From contig JAGMVK010000001.1 of NCBI GenBank assembly GCA_020747065.1, positions 372,001-436,000 of the forward strand: a DNA stretch of 64,000 nucleotides, written 5' to 3'. Positions 1-9,561 of the stretch are shown here, in pieces. The DNA comes from Cadophora sp. MPI-SDFR-AT-0126. Lineage: Eukaryota > Ascomycota > Leotiomycetes > Helotiales > Ploettnerulaceae. The notes beneath the pieces are model-generated. The model saw only the letters and a program-made list of their open reading frames with translations, made no database searches and was not told where the DNA came from. Position numbers and translations under genes: made by a program. Position 1 is the first letter of the stretch. The number at the start of each line of letters is the position of its first letter.

Positions 1-1054
1 GCATGTAAGTGAAGATGTGTTGGGCTTCAAGCACGATGTCATCTTTTTCGCCGGCAGTGAGGAGGATTTCTGCTTCGGCTATGCGGGACTTGAAGAGTGT
101 TTTGAGATCTTCGCCGTCCGAGTCTCCGAGGAAGGAGAAGAATGAGAGGCCTGGGAGCGGTTTGGCATTTGGTTCTGGGGGTGGGAGCCGTGGGTTGAAG
201 GTCTTTGCAGCGGGCTGCGTGCGAGTGGGCGCTGTGTTTGTTTCGGAGGTTGAGGAGGGTGATGGACGGGAATTGGGGCGTGATGTTGAGCGTGGTGGGA
301 CTGCAGAGTCGTCGATGCTGTAGGGTCTGACTGGAGATGATTCATGGCTCCAGAATGTGTCGCCTTGTCCGCCTGCTTCTTTAAGTGCTGCGCGGAGATA
401 ACGTCCGCCTGAGAAGAGAGCCATGTAGAGTACCCATGCATATGCTAGTAACACATGCGGATTTGCTTCCACGGAGCTCTTAGTATGTTGTAGAAAGTCT
501 GCTAGAGGCCCGGAGTGTGATATGGATCTTAGCTGGGCGGATATCTGGTGGTCTGGCGTCTTCGTCAGGGTCCGTATATCTGCAAGAAGTCGTCCTGCTC
601 TCAGTAGACCTGGCAGACGGAGGTGTGTGAGGAGTGAGTGTGTTCTTGTACAGATCTTCGGCGTGTCTATCAGGCGAGTGGGTTTCTGCGAGTTGTTCGA
701 GACCAATGGGATGGACTTCGAGTCCTGGAGGGGTTGCCCTGGGTCGCAGGCATCGTGGGTAGTCTGCAAGGTGGTGGGCAGTTGTGGCGAGGAAAGTAGC
801 GTCTCCCAGAGGTCTTCGAAGGTCGAGTAGATGGGTGCGATGTGGAAGAGGCCTGAGACGTAAGTGGAGGGGTTGGTGGTGTAAGGTGGGAGGGCGAGGG
901 GTAGTCGAGTGAGGATTAGACGATTCAGTTGCGCATGGAGTGGACGGGTTGATATGTTGACTATGCGATGGTTAGGATCTGTATATATTGTAGAGAGACA
1001 GGAGTACATACTGCGTTCGGAGAGCGAATGAGGATTTATCGGAGGAGAGGGCAT
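1..1054 (-). CDS. Haem-oxygenase-like protein, 3' part beyond the left edge
   Basis: An open frame of about 351 codons runs without a stop from the ATG at 1054 to the left edge, so the C-terminus is missing. The fold is that of eukaryotic haem oxygenases, all-helical enzymes that open haem to biliverdin, iron and CO. A candidate proximal haem-ligand His is residue 40, in the motif STRPLHAQLNRL. The segment LLAYAWVLYMALFSGGRYLR near residues 197-217 matches the family signature (L-x-A-x-x-x-x-Y-x-x-x-x-SGG). A Pro/Ser-rich linker lies at about residues 245-285, then FFSFLGDSDGEDLKTLFKSR near residue 300, a helix typical of the fungal branch. The first in-frame ATG was taken as the start. Family assignment is firm. 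Catalytic activity is less certain because fungal members are divergent. Confidence 0.8.
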   Translation of the reverse strand, partial: MPSPPINPHSLSERSMYSCLSTIYTDPNHRIVNISTRPLHAQLNRLILTRLPLALPPYTTNPSTYVSGLFHIAPIYSTFEDLWETLLSSPQLPTTLQTTHDACDPGQPLQDSKSIPLVSNNSQKPTRLIDTPKICTRTHSLLTHLRLPGLLRAGRLLADIRTLTKTPDHQISAQLRSISHSGPLADFLQHTKSSVEANPHVLLAYAWVLYMALFSGGRYLRAALKEAGGQGDTFWSHESSPVRPYSIDDSAVPPRSTSRPNSRPSPSSTSETNTAPTRTQPAAKTFNPRLPPPEPNAKPLPGLSFFSFLGDSDGEDLKTLFKSRIAEAEILLTAGEKDDIVLEAQHIFTYM

Positions 1055-2213
1055 TGGAGACGGCGTGGGGATGCTGTGGCTTGACATCTTCTCGCTATCA
1101 TGATGTGCGAACATTAAACAGAAAAGCAGAAAAGCGAGAAGCTTGCAGCAGGGAAGCGATTAACAATATTTGTACTGTAGGTAGAATAGGTAGAATCGAA
1201 GGAGGTGTGAATAGGGGAAGGACAAATGTCGTACAGAAGTTTGTTTTGTTATTCACACCACTTGGGGATGTTGGCAGATAGCTCCTTCGATAGTTTGGCA
1301 GGACCCGGACACGCTTTGATCGCAATCTCGACTCTTCTGTAGCTATCGATAAACTTTATTTCGACTAGACTGCGCCAAAATGGAGGACAGAGCGAGGTAG
1401 GTAGAGATCGTAATGATGGGGAGGCATCGTTGACATGGGTTTGAAGAAAGAAGAAAGGTATTTGATTTAGCTATTATGAAATACTTCTCTTCTATTCAAG
1501 GCTGCTCGCGGTGTGATGCTTGTTTTGCCCTGCCTGACGCGATCCGGACATGGGATTTTTGATTTCCGTTCGCGGTCAGCCTCGGCATCGTACTATGGGG
1601 TGCATCGATTTATCGATCGATCGCATCATCGCATCATCGCATCATCTTATCATCGTATCTTCAAGGTACTTGATCTTTTTGCGACTTCTGTTGCTTCTTT
1701 CTTTTTTGGAGTTAAGTTGAAGAAATTGGCAGGATGTTACAATATTTATATTTGACTTTATTCAAGGGATGATCCTCTCCATTTCTTCAAAATCCCACCC
1801 ATCTCGGCATCGAATTTGATACGAGAATCCCATCTGACGCTGACCCTCTGTGGAAACGGTTCAGGGATCCATCCCAGCGCAAGTGCACGATCATGTGATG
1901 GTCTTATTTATACTCGTTCATTGTTTGAAGCCATTCACATATGCATCTTCTCCTGATTTTTTATTCTCGCGACCTGATCTGCGCATGGCTGGAAGCGACT
2001 TCCTGTTGGAACTCTCACAGTTGTGGGCGCATGGGAGCCAATCGAGCGTCGCTGCCTAAATCCTTCTCGTTGGTTTATTAACCCAAACCTTACTTCCCTT
2101 CGTTTGATTGTCTTATCTTGCTTTTGATCCATTCTGTTCTTGCCATCTCTTCTCTTCCAGTTCCATTGAGCATTTGTACAATTGTCAATCAACTCGTCAG
2201 CGACGCAGGCAGC
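1055..2213. other. Intergenic, divergent promoter region
   Basis: This 1.16-kb gap separates the leftward haem-oxygenase-like gene from the rightward gene at 2214. Open frames here are short, start at non-ATG codons and show no recognisable motif. It should hold both promoters. The only structure I see is a small tandem repeat, listed separately. Confidence 0.6.
1623..1646. repeat. Three tandem GCATCATC units
   Basis: Three perfect head-to-tail copies of the 8-mer GCATCATC, preceded directly by overlapping ATCGAT/CGATCG palindromes. It is probably a simple-sequence tract in the promoter region. A binding-site array is possible but unproven. Confidence 0.7.
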
Positions 2214-3215
2214 ATGGATGCCGTTCTCACTAGCGAACCTGTTGCGCCAGAGGCTGATGCCGGGCAATCACCGCTACCACCGTTCCTTAGACTTTCCAGA
2301 GAAATCCGCGACCTCATCTATCTTGCCGTTCTTGAAGCAGCCGATGAGGCACCGCCATCTCCAAGTGCATGCGGACCTCGTCTGGACCTTGGATATTATG
2401 AAGCTGGCCGCATAGGTCGAGACTGGCCGCCGGATCCTTGCCAGTACAGGAAACCTCCACTGGACTATGGTACTTGGAGCGAATGGAACCGATACTCGGA
2501 ATCCCCTGTTCGAATTAACAGTCGCTCGCTTCTATATCTCAACCATCAAGTACATGCCGAAATGACGGAGGCAATCTCACGACTCAGGGCATCCGACGGT
2601 CTCTACTATTTGCTCGATTGCATCATCGAAAACGAGTATGTTCTTTGGCCGACCTGGCTTCACGTACCAGCTGTCTCGTCCAAGGTAGACATCGTGGAAA
2701 CGCAGATCAGAGCTTGCGGGGACTGGTCGGAGAGATGGCGATCTGGCTGGCGCGCTGGTTGTGGAGGGTACGCTCACGTTATCTGGAGTTTACTTGAACT
2801 TCTTCAACGCTTTCTCGTGCGTGGTCCGGATTTTCTCTCGCAGCCAAAAGAATCAGGGCCAAAGATCGGGGTGCTCGTGTTGAACATCATCACTCCAGAG
2901 GAACCAGAGAATGGTTTCCTTCCGGTGGAAAGCCACATTGGCAGTGGGGATGGCAGGAAACACGGCCTGATTCATCCAGAGTCCATGGCCTTGATGTTGA
3001 CGGATCATACGGATACGTTGTTGCAATATGCCTGCGGTGGAGTCTCAGAACTCAAAAGGAAGAAGTACAGTGTCATGAAATTGGTGGACTACATTGACAG
3101 GATTGAAATCCGAGTAGATGGCAATGAGAGGAAGTCGTGGGAACTGAAGGAAGTACTTGCTTTCTATACAGAGCTGGAGGAAAGAGCTCGCCAGCGCTCT
3201 CTGGCAAATCAATAG
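2214..3215 (+). CDS. REIRDLIY-family (2EXR/F-box-like) fungal protein
   Basis: A single-exon protein of 333 residues starts at the ATG at 2214, which has a good context. The open frame extends 32 codons upstream, but only from a TTG. The N-terminal motif PPFLRLSREIRDLIYLAVLE (about residues 20-39) is the hallmark of a very large Pezizomycotina family (2EXR or F-box-like) in which L-P-x-E-I-R-x-x-I-Y opens an alpha-helical domain. The rest carries alternating hydrophobic helices and the segment LLYLNHQVHAEM, typical of the same family. No catalytic residues are visible. Members often occur in many paralogues and their biochemical role is mostly unknown; substrate adaptor functions have been proposed for F-box relatives. 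Confidence 0.75.
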   Translation: MDAVLTSEPVAPEADAGQSPLPPFLRLSREIRDLIYLAVLEAADEAPPSPSACGPRLDLGYYEAGRIGRDWPPDPCQYRKPPLDYGTWSEWNRYSESPVRINSRSLLYLNHQVHAEMTEAISRLRASDGLYYLLDCIIENEYVLWPTWLHVPAVSSKVDIVETQIRACGDWSERWRSGWRAGCGGYAHVIWSLLELLQRFLVRGPDFLSQPKESGPKIGVLVLNIITPEEPENGFLPVESHIGSGDGRKHGLIHPESMALMLTDHTDTLLQYACGGVSELKRKKYSVMKLVDYIDRIEIRVDGNERKSWELKEVLAFYTELEERARQRSLANQ

Positions 3216-3563
3216 CTGATCCCATGTTTCTGAGATCATCTCCGAAGCAGACTTTCTTGTCCAGGACAGTAGGATCTACATGAATTTTACGGTCGCTCCT
3301 TACCTTTAGCTTGGCATTCGCTGTAAGCTTTCACTCGGCGACTAGGGAATCATATCAACAATCACTCTCCAGAGCTTACACGACGGCGAGTGGCTGATGC
3401 TCTGTAATCTATGTAGTATTTTGACCTTGCTCAATAATGGATGGAGGTGTTTTGTTGACTTTTGGCGTGGGGTATTCTCGCTTACCCAGCACTACACACA
3501 GTAGTCCTCATCTCACATTGGCTATCATGTTGCCGTACCCTGGAAACTCAATCATCACTCAAT
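3216..3563. other. Convergent 3' intergenic region
   Basis: The 348-bp gap lies between the 3' ends of two convergent genes. No open frame or repeat worth naming; it presumably holds two 3' UTRs. Confidence 0.6.
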
Positions 3564-5488
3564 CTATATAGGCAACCCCTCAGCTCTCCTCTTAATGCCC
3601 TTAAAAACCTCCATGGCCCTACTCAAGTCATCAAACCACCCATACCCCGCTCCAAGTCCAACCTTCATAAGTAGCGACACAAAATAACTATGCTCAGAAC
3701 TCGTATCCGGCGACGCCGCAGCTCCTGTCAAAAGAATCCAGACGAAGATACCGGGGAAGGTATCCCACGTTACATCATTAGTAGGAGATTCAAGGGCCTG
3801 GCAGAGTTCTTGGACGATGGGCAGATTGAGCGATGATGAGAATGGTGTTGGTGGTGTATGCGTTGCACCTGCGAATATCGTCGCTGTGAGATGGATGATT
3901 CGGTGGAGGAGGGTGATTGGTTTGTTGCTTGTGGCGGATAGAGGAGGGAGGGTGTACTTTAGTGAGGTCGAGCTGCTTTGGTGGCCAAAGGCTAGGTCTT
4001 GCATATGTTGGAGGGATTGGATGCTTTTCAGGCAGAAGGTTGAGCCGCGGAGGACGTGTTCGAGGCGGCTGGTACTGCATAAGGGGGAGTCTGATATTCG
4101 ATTGAGTCGAATTCCAAGGATGTTCGCGGGGATGGATGGCTGGGCTGTTGCGCGGCTAAATCGGGGGTTGGTGTTGCTCATGAGGGAGACAACGAGGTCT
4201 AGACTGGCGAGACGTTAGTAATCAATTGATGAGGAAGAAATGGGGAAGTAAAATCACAAAGAACATACAGTAAGACTTTGACGAGGAAGTGTTTATTTTT
4301 CCCGAAACTACCAATACCCCCTCGAAGATTGACAATTCGTTCTAGACCATTGACATGCTGGATAGATTCTGCAATATTCCCACGAGCTATCTTCGGATTT
4401 GATATGTCAATTAGGTAAGACATTTAGGATGGGTTAACTCACTTCAAAGCTGATCAGAAGCAGAATACTTCCGATGGTCGTGTCGCTAGTCCCCAGGACA
4501 TCGTGCCGCAGCCGACTGTTGATCCACTTGATTGTCTCCACCTTGAAGGCAAAATATTCCTGGCTGTTGTGGATATACGGAAGGACCTGAGCACTGTTGT
4601 GCAAGCAATCTCTGGGGGAGCGAAAGTTCGGAATGGGAATGATCCTGCTGGGCATCCAAACAGAGACCTTTGGAGTTATTTTCCCAGTCGACTCAGGAAA
4701 TGGCCAGCCTTCAGACCGCATACAGAGAATTGGAGCTCCATCCAGCTGGAAAATTGCATATGGAGTGGCTGTGTATGTATATGAGTACAAGATATAGTAG
4801 TTGGAAAATGAAGATTCTACTTACAGGTGTCAAACATCCATTGATCGAATGGACGTACAAACCCAGCGATAGAAAAGAACTGGGAGTCCTCCATTGTACC
4901 ACCTTGGTCTTTTGGGTGCCGTGGATAAGACACATCATCGTGATTGGCTATAATGAGCTGTTTGTTTTGATTCGACGGATACGCAACTGCACTCGATGGC
5001 TTTGTCAACTCTTCCACCCCTTCATCAATAGTATCGGAGTTCAAGGACGCAGTCAAGGATGCACAACTACCACTAGCACTTGCTTCAAGGGCTGTTACAT
5101 CTGGTTCTGAAGCCGATGAGGCTGAAGTATCCTTCTGAATAAGCGTATGTTTTCTCACAGTAGACTTGTTCTGCGCTCTGCGGCGAGAATGCACAGCTCG
5201 CATAACATGGTGGCGGACTGTCTTGCGGTGCTCCTTACTTGCAGGACGCAGTGGCTCCTCTATCATAACAAAAGGTAGCGGAGGTCTAGAATCTTCATTC
5301 GAGATGGACCTTGTGCTTGGTTGTCCAGTACTACCGTTTGCCACAGCATGGTTCATTCCCGGATTTGCTGTACCGTTGAAGTAGGGAAAGAATGCGTCAG
5401 ATTGTGTTGCCGTACTTGAGTTCTTGGGTTTGCAGGTGACAGGCTTTTCGGGGTTCTTTCGGGTCTTCGAGGGGTTGGCGGATTTCAT
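3564..5488 (-). CDS. Fungal transcription-factor-like protein without zinc cluster
   Basis: Four exons on the minus strand: 5488-4825, 4768-4443, 4390-4269 and 4203-3564, with GTAAGT, GTGAGT and GTATGT donors, giving 583 residues. Exon 1 carries a basic stretch (VRHHVMRAVHSRRRAQ) found in the family in place of a Zn2Cys6 cluster, then a low-complexity Ser/Thr region. Exons 2 and 3 match the 'fungal specific transcription factor' helical domain: FKVETIKWINSRL, then TSDTTIGSILLLISFE, then VNGLERIVNLRGGI. Exon 4 continues with the LVVSLMSNTNPRF segment. The start is the first ATG; the open frame extends 19 codons further only from a GTG. The likely role is nuclear regulation, but no target can be inferred. 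An extra 5' exon cannot be excluded. Confidence 0.72.
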
Positions 5489-6751
5489 TTGCCAAATCGA
5501 GCGGATGGATGCTGCCTCCTGAGGTCTGCCTAGTGTACCCTGCACTAAAAGGGTAAGTCAGAATTATAACGGAGTCCATAGTCTGGAGGAAATGGATATA
5601 AAGACACTAACAGTGGAAGGATGTCCAATTTTTCGAGAAGCAGCCTCGTACCACTTACCTTGGGTTCACGAGTCGTAGGAAGATGATCATATGTTGTGAG
5701 AAAGGACCTGATGACAACAGAAGGAGGAGAAGTTGCTGGAATATCAAAAACTTTTGAAAGGTACTCGCAAGGAGCTAGCTTCGTTCCCGCTTCCCAATAT
5801 CAACGATATACTCCTACCTATAACGCTCTTGGCACGTTGCTCGAAGTTACGGATGTCCATGACGAGCTTCCTCTTCACATCGAGTATCTCGATCGCAACA
5901 AAGCCAAGCCAGCGCACTCAAATCTTTGTCGCTTCCCATCGGTAATACGAAGGTTGGCGGTGACGCTGCGACTGTTGATTGACTGTTTGTTATCTTAATG
6001 ATGGGGCAAATTGTGCCGTCCTCGCTGGGAGGGTCATCGTTTCGGCGAGAGAGGCTTCATCTCGCCGCCATATCATTATTGTCGGAACATACCGTCTACG
6101 AGTAGTCAATGAGTCGCTGGGTTTCCTCTGGTAATGTCTTATGATTCTCATGTGCAACAAAGGCTTAATCATCCTCGTTTATGCAGGTAGGTGGGCAAAC
6201 CCCAATGGTAGCGAGATTGTTCCTGCCCTTTTTGGCTTGGCAACCAATCCAGTCAGAATTGTTCCTTCTCTCGTTTGTTGAGATGTATTCATTTCATTTC
6301 ATTTCACCGACTCTTGACATCTGAAACATCTGTAGCTTGTCGATCACTGCTGCTCTGCATTTTGAATCCTGCAATTCGTTGTCTCGCCGCTTTGTCATGA
6401 TCGCTCTGCCTTGTCACTGGCTCTTCCACTTTGGCACCCTTATCCAGCTGCTGCTAAGCGAGCAGCTTCAAAGCAGGCACCGAAGGATCGTAAACGAGCA
6501 ACTCGGATACCAAGAGTGGGGAATCAGGAATACGAGGGAGAGATAGCGGATTATTGTATCCCAAATTCGTCGACCTAATCCTACCGGATGTCTCTGATCG
6601 TCCTGGTCAAAGAAGATGGTGAAACTGGAGCAGACAAACGATGTTCAGATATGCATGGAACGCATTAAGAACAAAATGTAACATTGCCATTTTCTCCGCT
6701 CTGCATACTAATGTCTTGAACTCAATTTGCAATTTGTTAGCTCAACAGTAT
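5489..6751. other. Gene-poor region downstream of a broken transporter
   Basis: This stretch of 1.26 kb has only short, unrecognisable open frames on both strands, several beginning at GTG or TTG. It includes the promoter of the transcription-factor-like gene. No match to a family was seen. Confidence 0.5.
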
Positions 6752-7960
6752 CTAGAGAACACTACCCTTGGCCTGCTTGAAGCCAATGACCTTGATATCT
6801 CGGTACATGAGAACCGCCAGTGCCCCAGGAATCCGTAGAGCAGTGACTGCTGACGGCCAAATTCCTTGAGCTTCTCCACATGCATGCTGGATTGCAAGGC
6901 GGGTTGTAGAGCCGATTGGGCTTGGTAATTGTGCTGAGTTATCGGCATAGATCATGATAAGGTTTGGAAGATCTCAACAGATAGGTGTTGGGCGAGCTGG
7001 TTGGGTAGAATATCCTACCAGATATCAGTGAAGATGGGAAGACGAATTGCGGATCCAAAGCTAACAAATGCTCCCAGGACAGCAGTATGACAGCAAAGGA
7101 CTATTTCTTGGAAGCAACGGCCACGATAGCGATCTCACCGCAAATGATAAGAATGCCACTGGCGAACGATATGAAGACCTGACACATGATAATATAGCCG
7201 ATAGCTTGGTCAAGCGTGTGAAAGTAATCAGCAGTCCCAAGCCAAGAGTACTGATGGGCAGGCCGAAGTGAAGGGAGGTTGACCTGTATCGTCCTGTCCA
7301 TAAGATAATTCCTCCGCCAGCTAAAACGGTTAAAACACTGCTGGTAGTCTGAAATTCGAAGTTCATAACGGGTATCAGGAACACTTAAGCCATTCACTGT
7401 TTGGAGGAGGGAGCTGAAGTGAAGAGCCCAATATGAGGTACTGATGGATACTGTGAATGATACAAGACAGCAACCCAGAACGACTCGAGCTCGGAGAATG
7501 TCCAAGGAAATAAAAGATACTGACGCAAAAAATTTCTCACATCTCCCAAAGGGAATGAGCAGGACAATTCCGAAGACGCGAATGCCTGTTACAAAAGCAG
7601 ATCTGATCCCTCAGCTTGCTCGAAGTAATAGCTGAAAGGCGGGTGGAAGAAGGTAGCTCTGACGGATATCAAAAGAGTCCAACAGCGTCGAATTTGCGAA
7701 CGCAGTGAAAGACTGCCAAGTCGGACGTCCACTGTCCCGCTTCTTGATGATGCTTTCCTTTGTGACATTGACGTGCCGATATGGGAAGAGACCGAAGAGG
7801 GGTATGGTGAGCACTGGGATGTTGATGGCGAACATTCCGAAGGCCCAATGCCAACCAGCTGCCTTCAGGAAGGCTGTGGAGATTGGTCCACCTAGCTAGC
7901 AGGTGATGAGGTTGGGTGAAGTACTTTCTCAACAAGGTAATGCCAGGGTTTTTATACATG
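6752..7960 (-). pseudogene. Broken siderophore-iron transporter (SIT-type MFS)
   Basis: Pieces of a major-facilitator siderophore transporter lie in the correct order on the minus strand but in different frames. From N to C: ISTAFLKAA then WHWAFGMFAINIP (about 7770-7890), FDAVGLF (about 7675), GIVLLIPFGRCEKFFASVSF then LLQTVNGLSVPDTRY (7380-7590), LTVLAGGGI then LWTGRYRSTSLHFG (about 7230-7340), MCQVFISFASGILIICGE (about 7130-7190), ILPNQLAQHL (about 6990-7015), and a C-terminal MYRDIKVIGFKQAKGSVL stop at 6752. Frames change at least four times. In-frame stops include TAG at 7896-7898 where the family has Trp (LITCW-LGG), TAG at 7015-7017 after DIW, and TAG at 7101-7103. Intact relatives import ferric siderophores across the plasma membrane. 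The N-terminal third is not clearly visible. Introns cannot explain the mid-helix shifts. Confidence 0.82.
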
Positions 7961-9560
7961 AAAATGGCTGCATCGGTGATGCCGCTTGTAAATCGACCGT
8001 AGGTAGCACGGACTTCTGTTTCTCTAGAATAATTGTTGGCGTATCTATAATTTTCGAAAGAATAGGATGATTAAGAAAGTATCTGAGAATGTTACTCGGT
8101 CTTGCGCTCCAAAATATAACAACGCAGCGAAAGATATAATTCAGAAAAAGGTCGACCCATGCTCCATGTCCATACACCTACCTCGAAGCTGCAACTCCAA
8201 CCATACCTCTGATTTGGATTGTAATCGCAGCGAAGTGTTCCCAGTTGATGAGAATGACGAAGACTGTGATAATGTCCTGGAACTGAAGCCCACATCTGAG
8301 TGCGGATCAATGATATTGGCTGGGGCCTTCGAGTATGAGCTTCCCATTTGTAAACAAAAGGGGCAGTTCGCTTCGAATTAGCGAGATCAACATCGATCGT
8401 CAGATGATTTAGCAGTTTCAAAATCTTCAACAACACCTGAAGGAGTAGGGAACGATCAACATATCTTTCTTTTTTCAAAGGTGAGTTTCTAACGCGCAGA
8501 TGTGCCAAATTTGCTACTCGTGGCTAGATTCGAATCGAAGAAGAGAAAGACGGCACGAAACAGCTATGGGATTTGACACTGAGGTCACGTGGCGGGCGGG
8601 GCATTTCAAGGATTTATGTTCTGCGTTCGCTGGAGAATGCCTAGAGGACCAGACGATAACTCGAAATGCTGGCCAATCTTATCTTCGGCATGTATCGCAG
8701 GTGCAGCCAAATATATTGGCGTAGCAAAAGACAACAACTGTCCCAATGTTTTTCGGGTTGAACTCAGGGACAAGCGGGTCTCAGTTAGGAGAAATGGCTG
8801 CTTCAGTGTCCAAAGCTGCTCTCGTCAGCCCAAGCTCCCTAGGAGCGGACTCACCACGTATTTGTACCTTATGGATTACAGTCTAGATATTTTCCATTGT
8901 TGGTTCCCAAGGCCATAAGAGTAAGCAGCCCATCGACGATCGTGTCCAGGGTGAACCAATAGAAGCGTGTCGGCTACAGCCTTGCTCGTTATTAATCGGC
9001 ACCTTGATTCCAAGAACAGCCATCCATCAATCATATCGTGGTGCTTGCATCGCGATCACCGTCATCAACCTTTTCTCAACCACACCACCAGCCTGAACTG
9101 GCTCTTGTCTTCCTCAAGTTTTGACTGGAATAATTGACGGCGGGCTTAACAAAAAGCTTCTTTCAACTTCGCGCCGGCCAAAAACAAAACGTCATCCCCG
9201 CAACCACCCTTTCCAGACATTCCAGACTCTCGACGATGACCCTAGCTGCACAGCCTCCTCACCCAACTATCCCGTACCTCGACTAGCAGTGAAGAGCTTT
9301 GCGAATTTCTGACGACGCTGATGAGCTATGCTGATCCGAGTCCTCCGTATCTCTCTGTCGGCGGTAGTTTCGGATTTAAAGTGAATTGAGCCGTTAGGTT
9401 CAAAATATTGCTTTTAGGAGCAACAGAGACATTTGCGCATGGCATCGTTTGTTGTCGCCACAACTGCAGAACGAGGGTGTCCGAACCTGGAATAATACCC
9501 AGTCGAGGCCGACGATAGGAAAGACGCGCTGCGAATGGCGTTCCGCGACCGAACAATTTA
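7961..9560. other. Degenerate sequence and FMP27 upstream region
   Basis: The left part (about 7961-8990) probably holds the decayed N-terminal third of the transporter. On the minus strand there are short hydrophobic fragments such as DIITVFVILINWEH (about 8240), broken by stops, but I cannot align them confidently. The right part (9000-9560) is the promoter and leader of the large gene that follows. No intact gene is seen. Confidence 0.45.
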
Positions 9561-9561
9561 A
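9535..9561 (+). promoter_or_regulatory. Eight-codon upstream ORF overlapping the FMP27 start
   Basis: An ATG at 9535 opens an 8-codon frame (MAFRDRTI) whose TAA stop shares its last base with the ATG of the 2940-codon gene (TAATG). If the leader includes it, ribosomes would terminate directly on the main start codon. The configuration is seen in the sequence; its use is inferred. Confidence 0.5.

Noticed and set aside
3817..4218. 133-codon plus-strand frame
   Set aside because: Antisense shadow of exon 4 of the transcription-factor-like gene.
5696..5998. 100-codon plus-strand frame
   Set aside because: Begins at GTG, no recognisable motif, and lies in a region of degenerate sequence.
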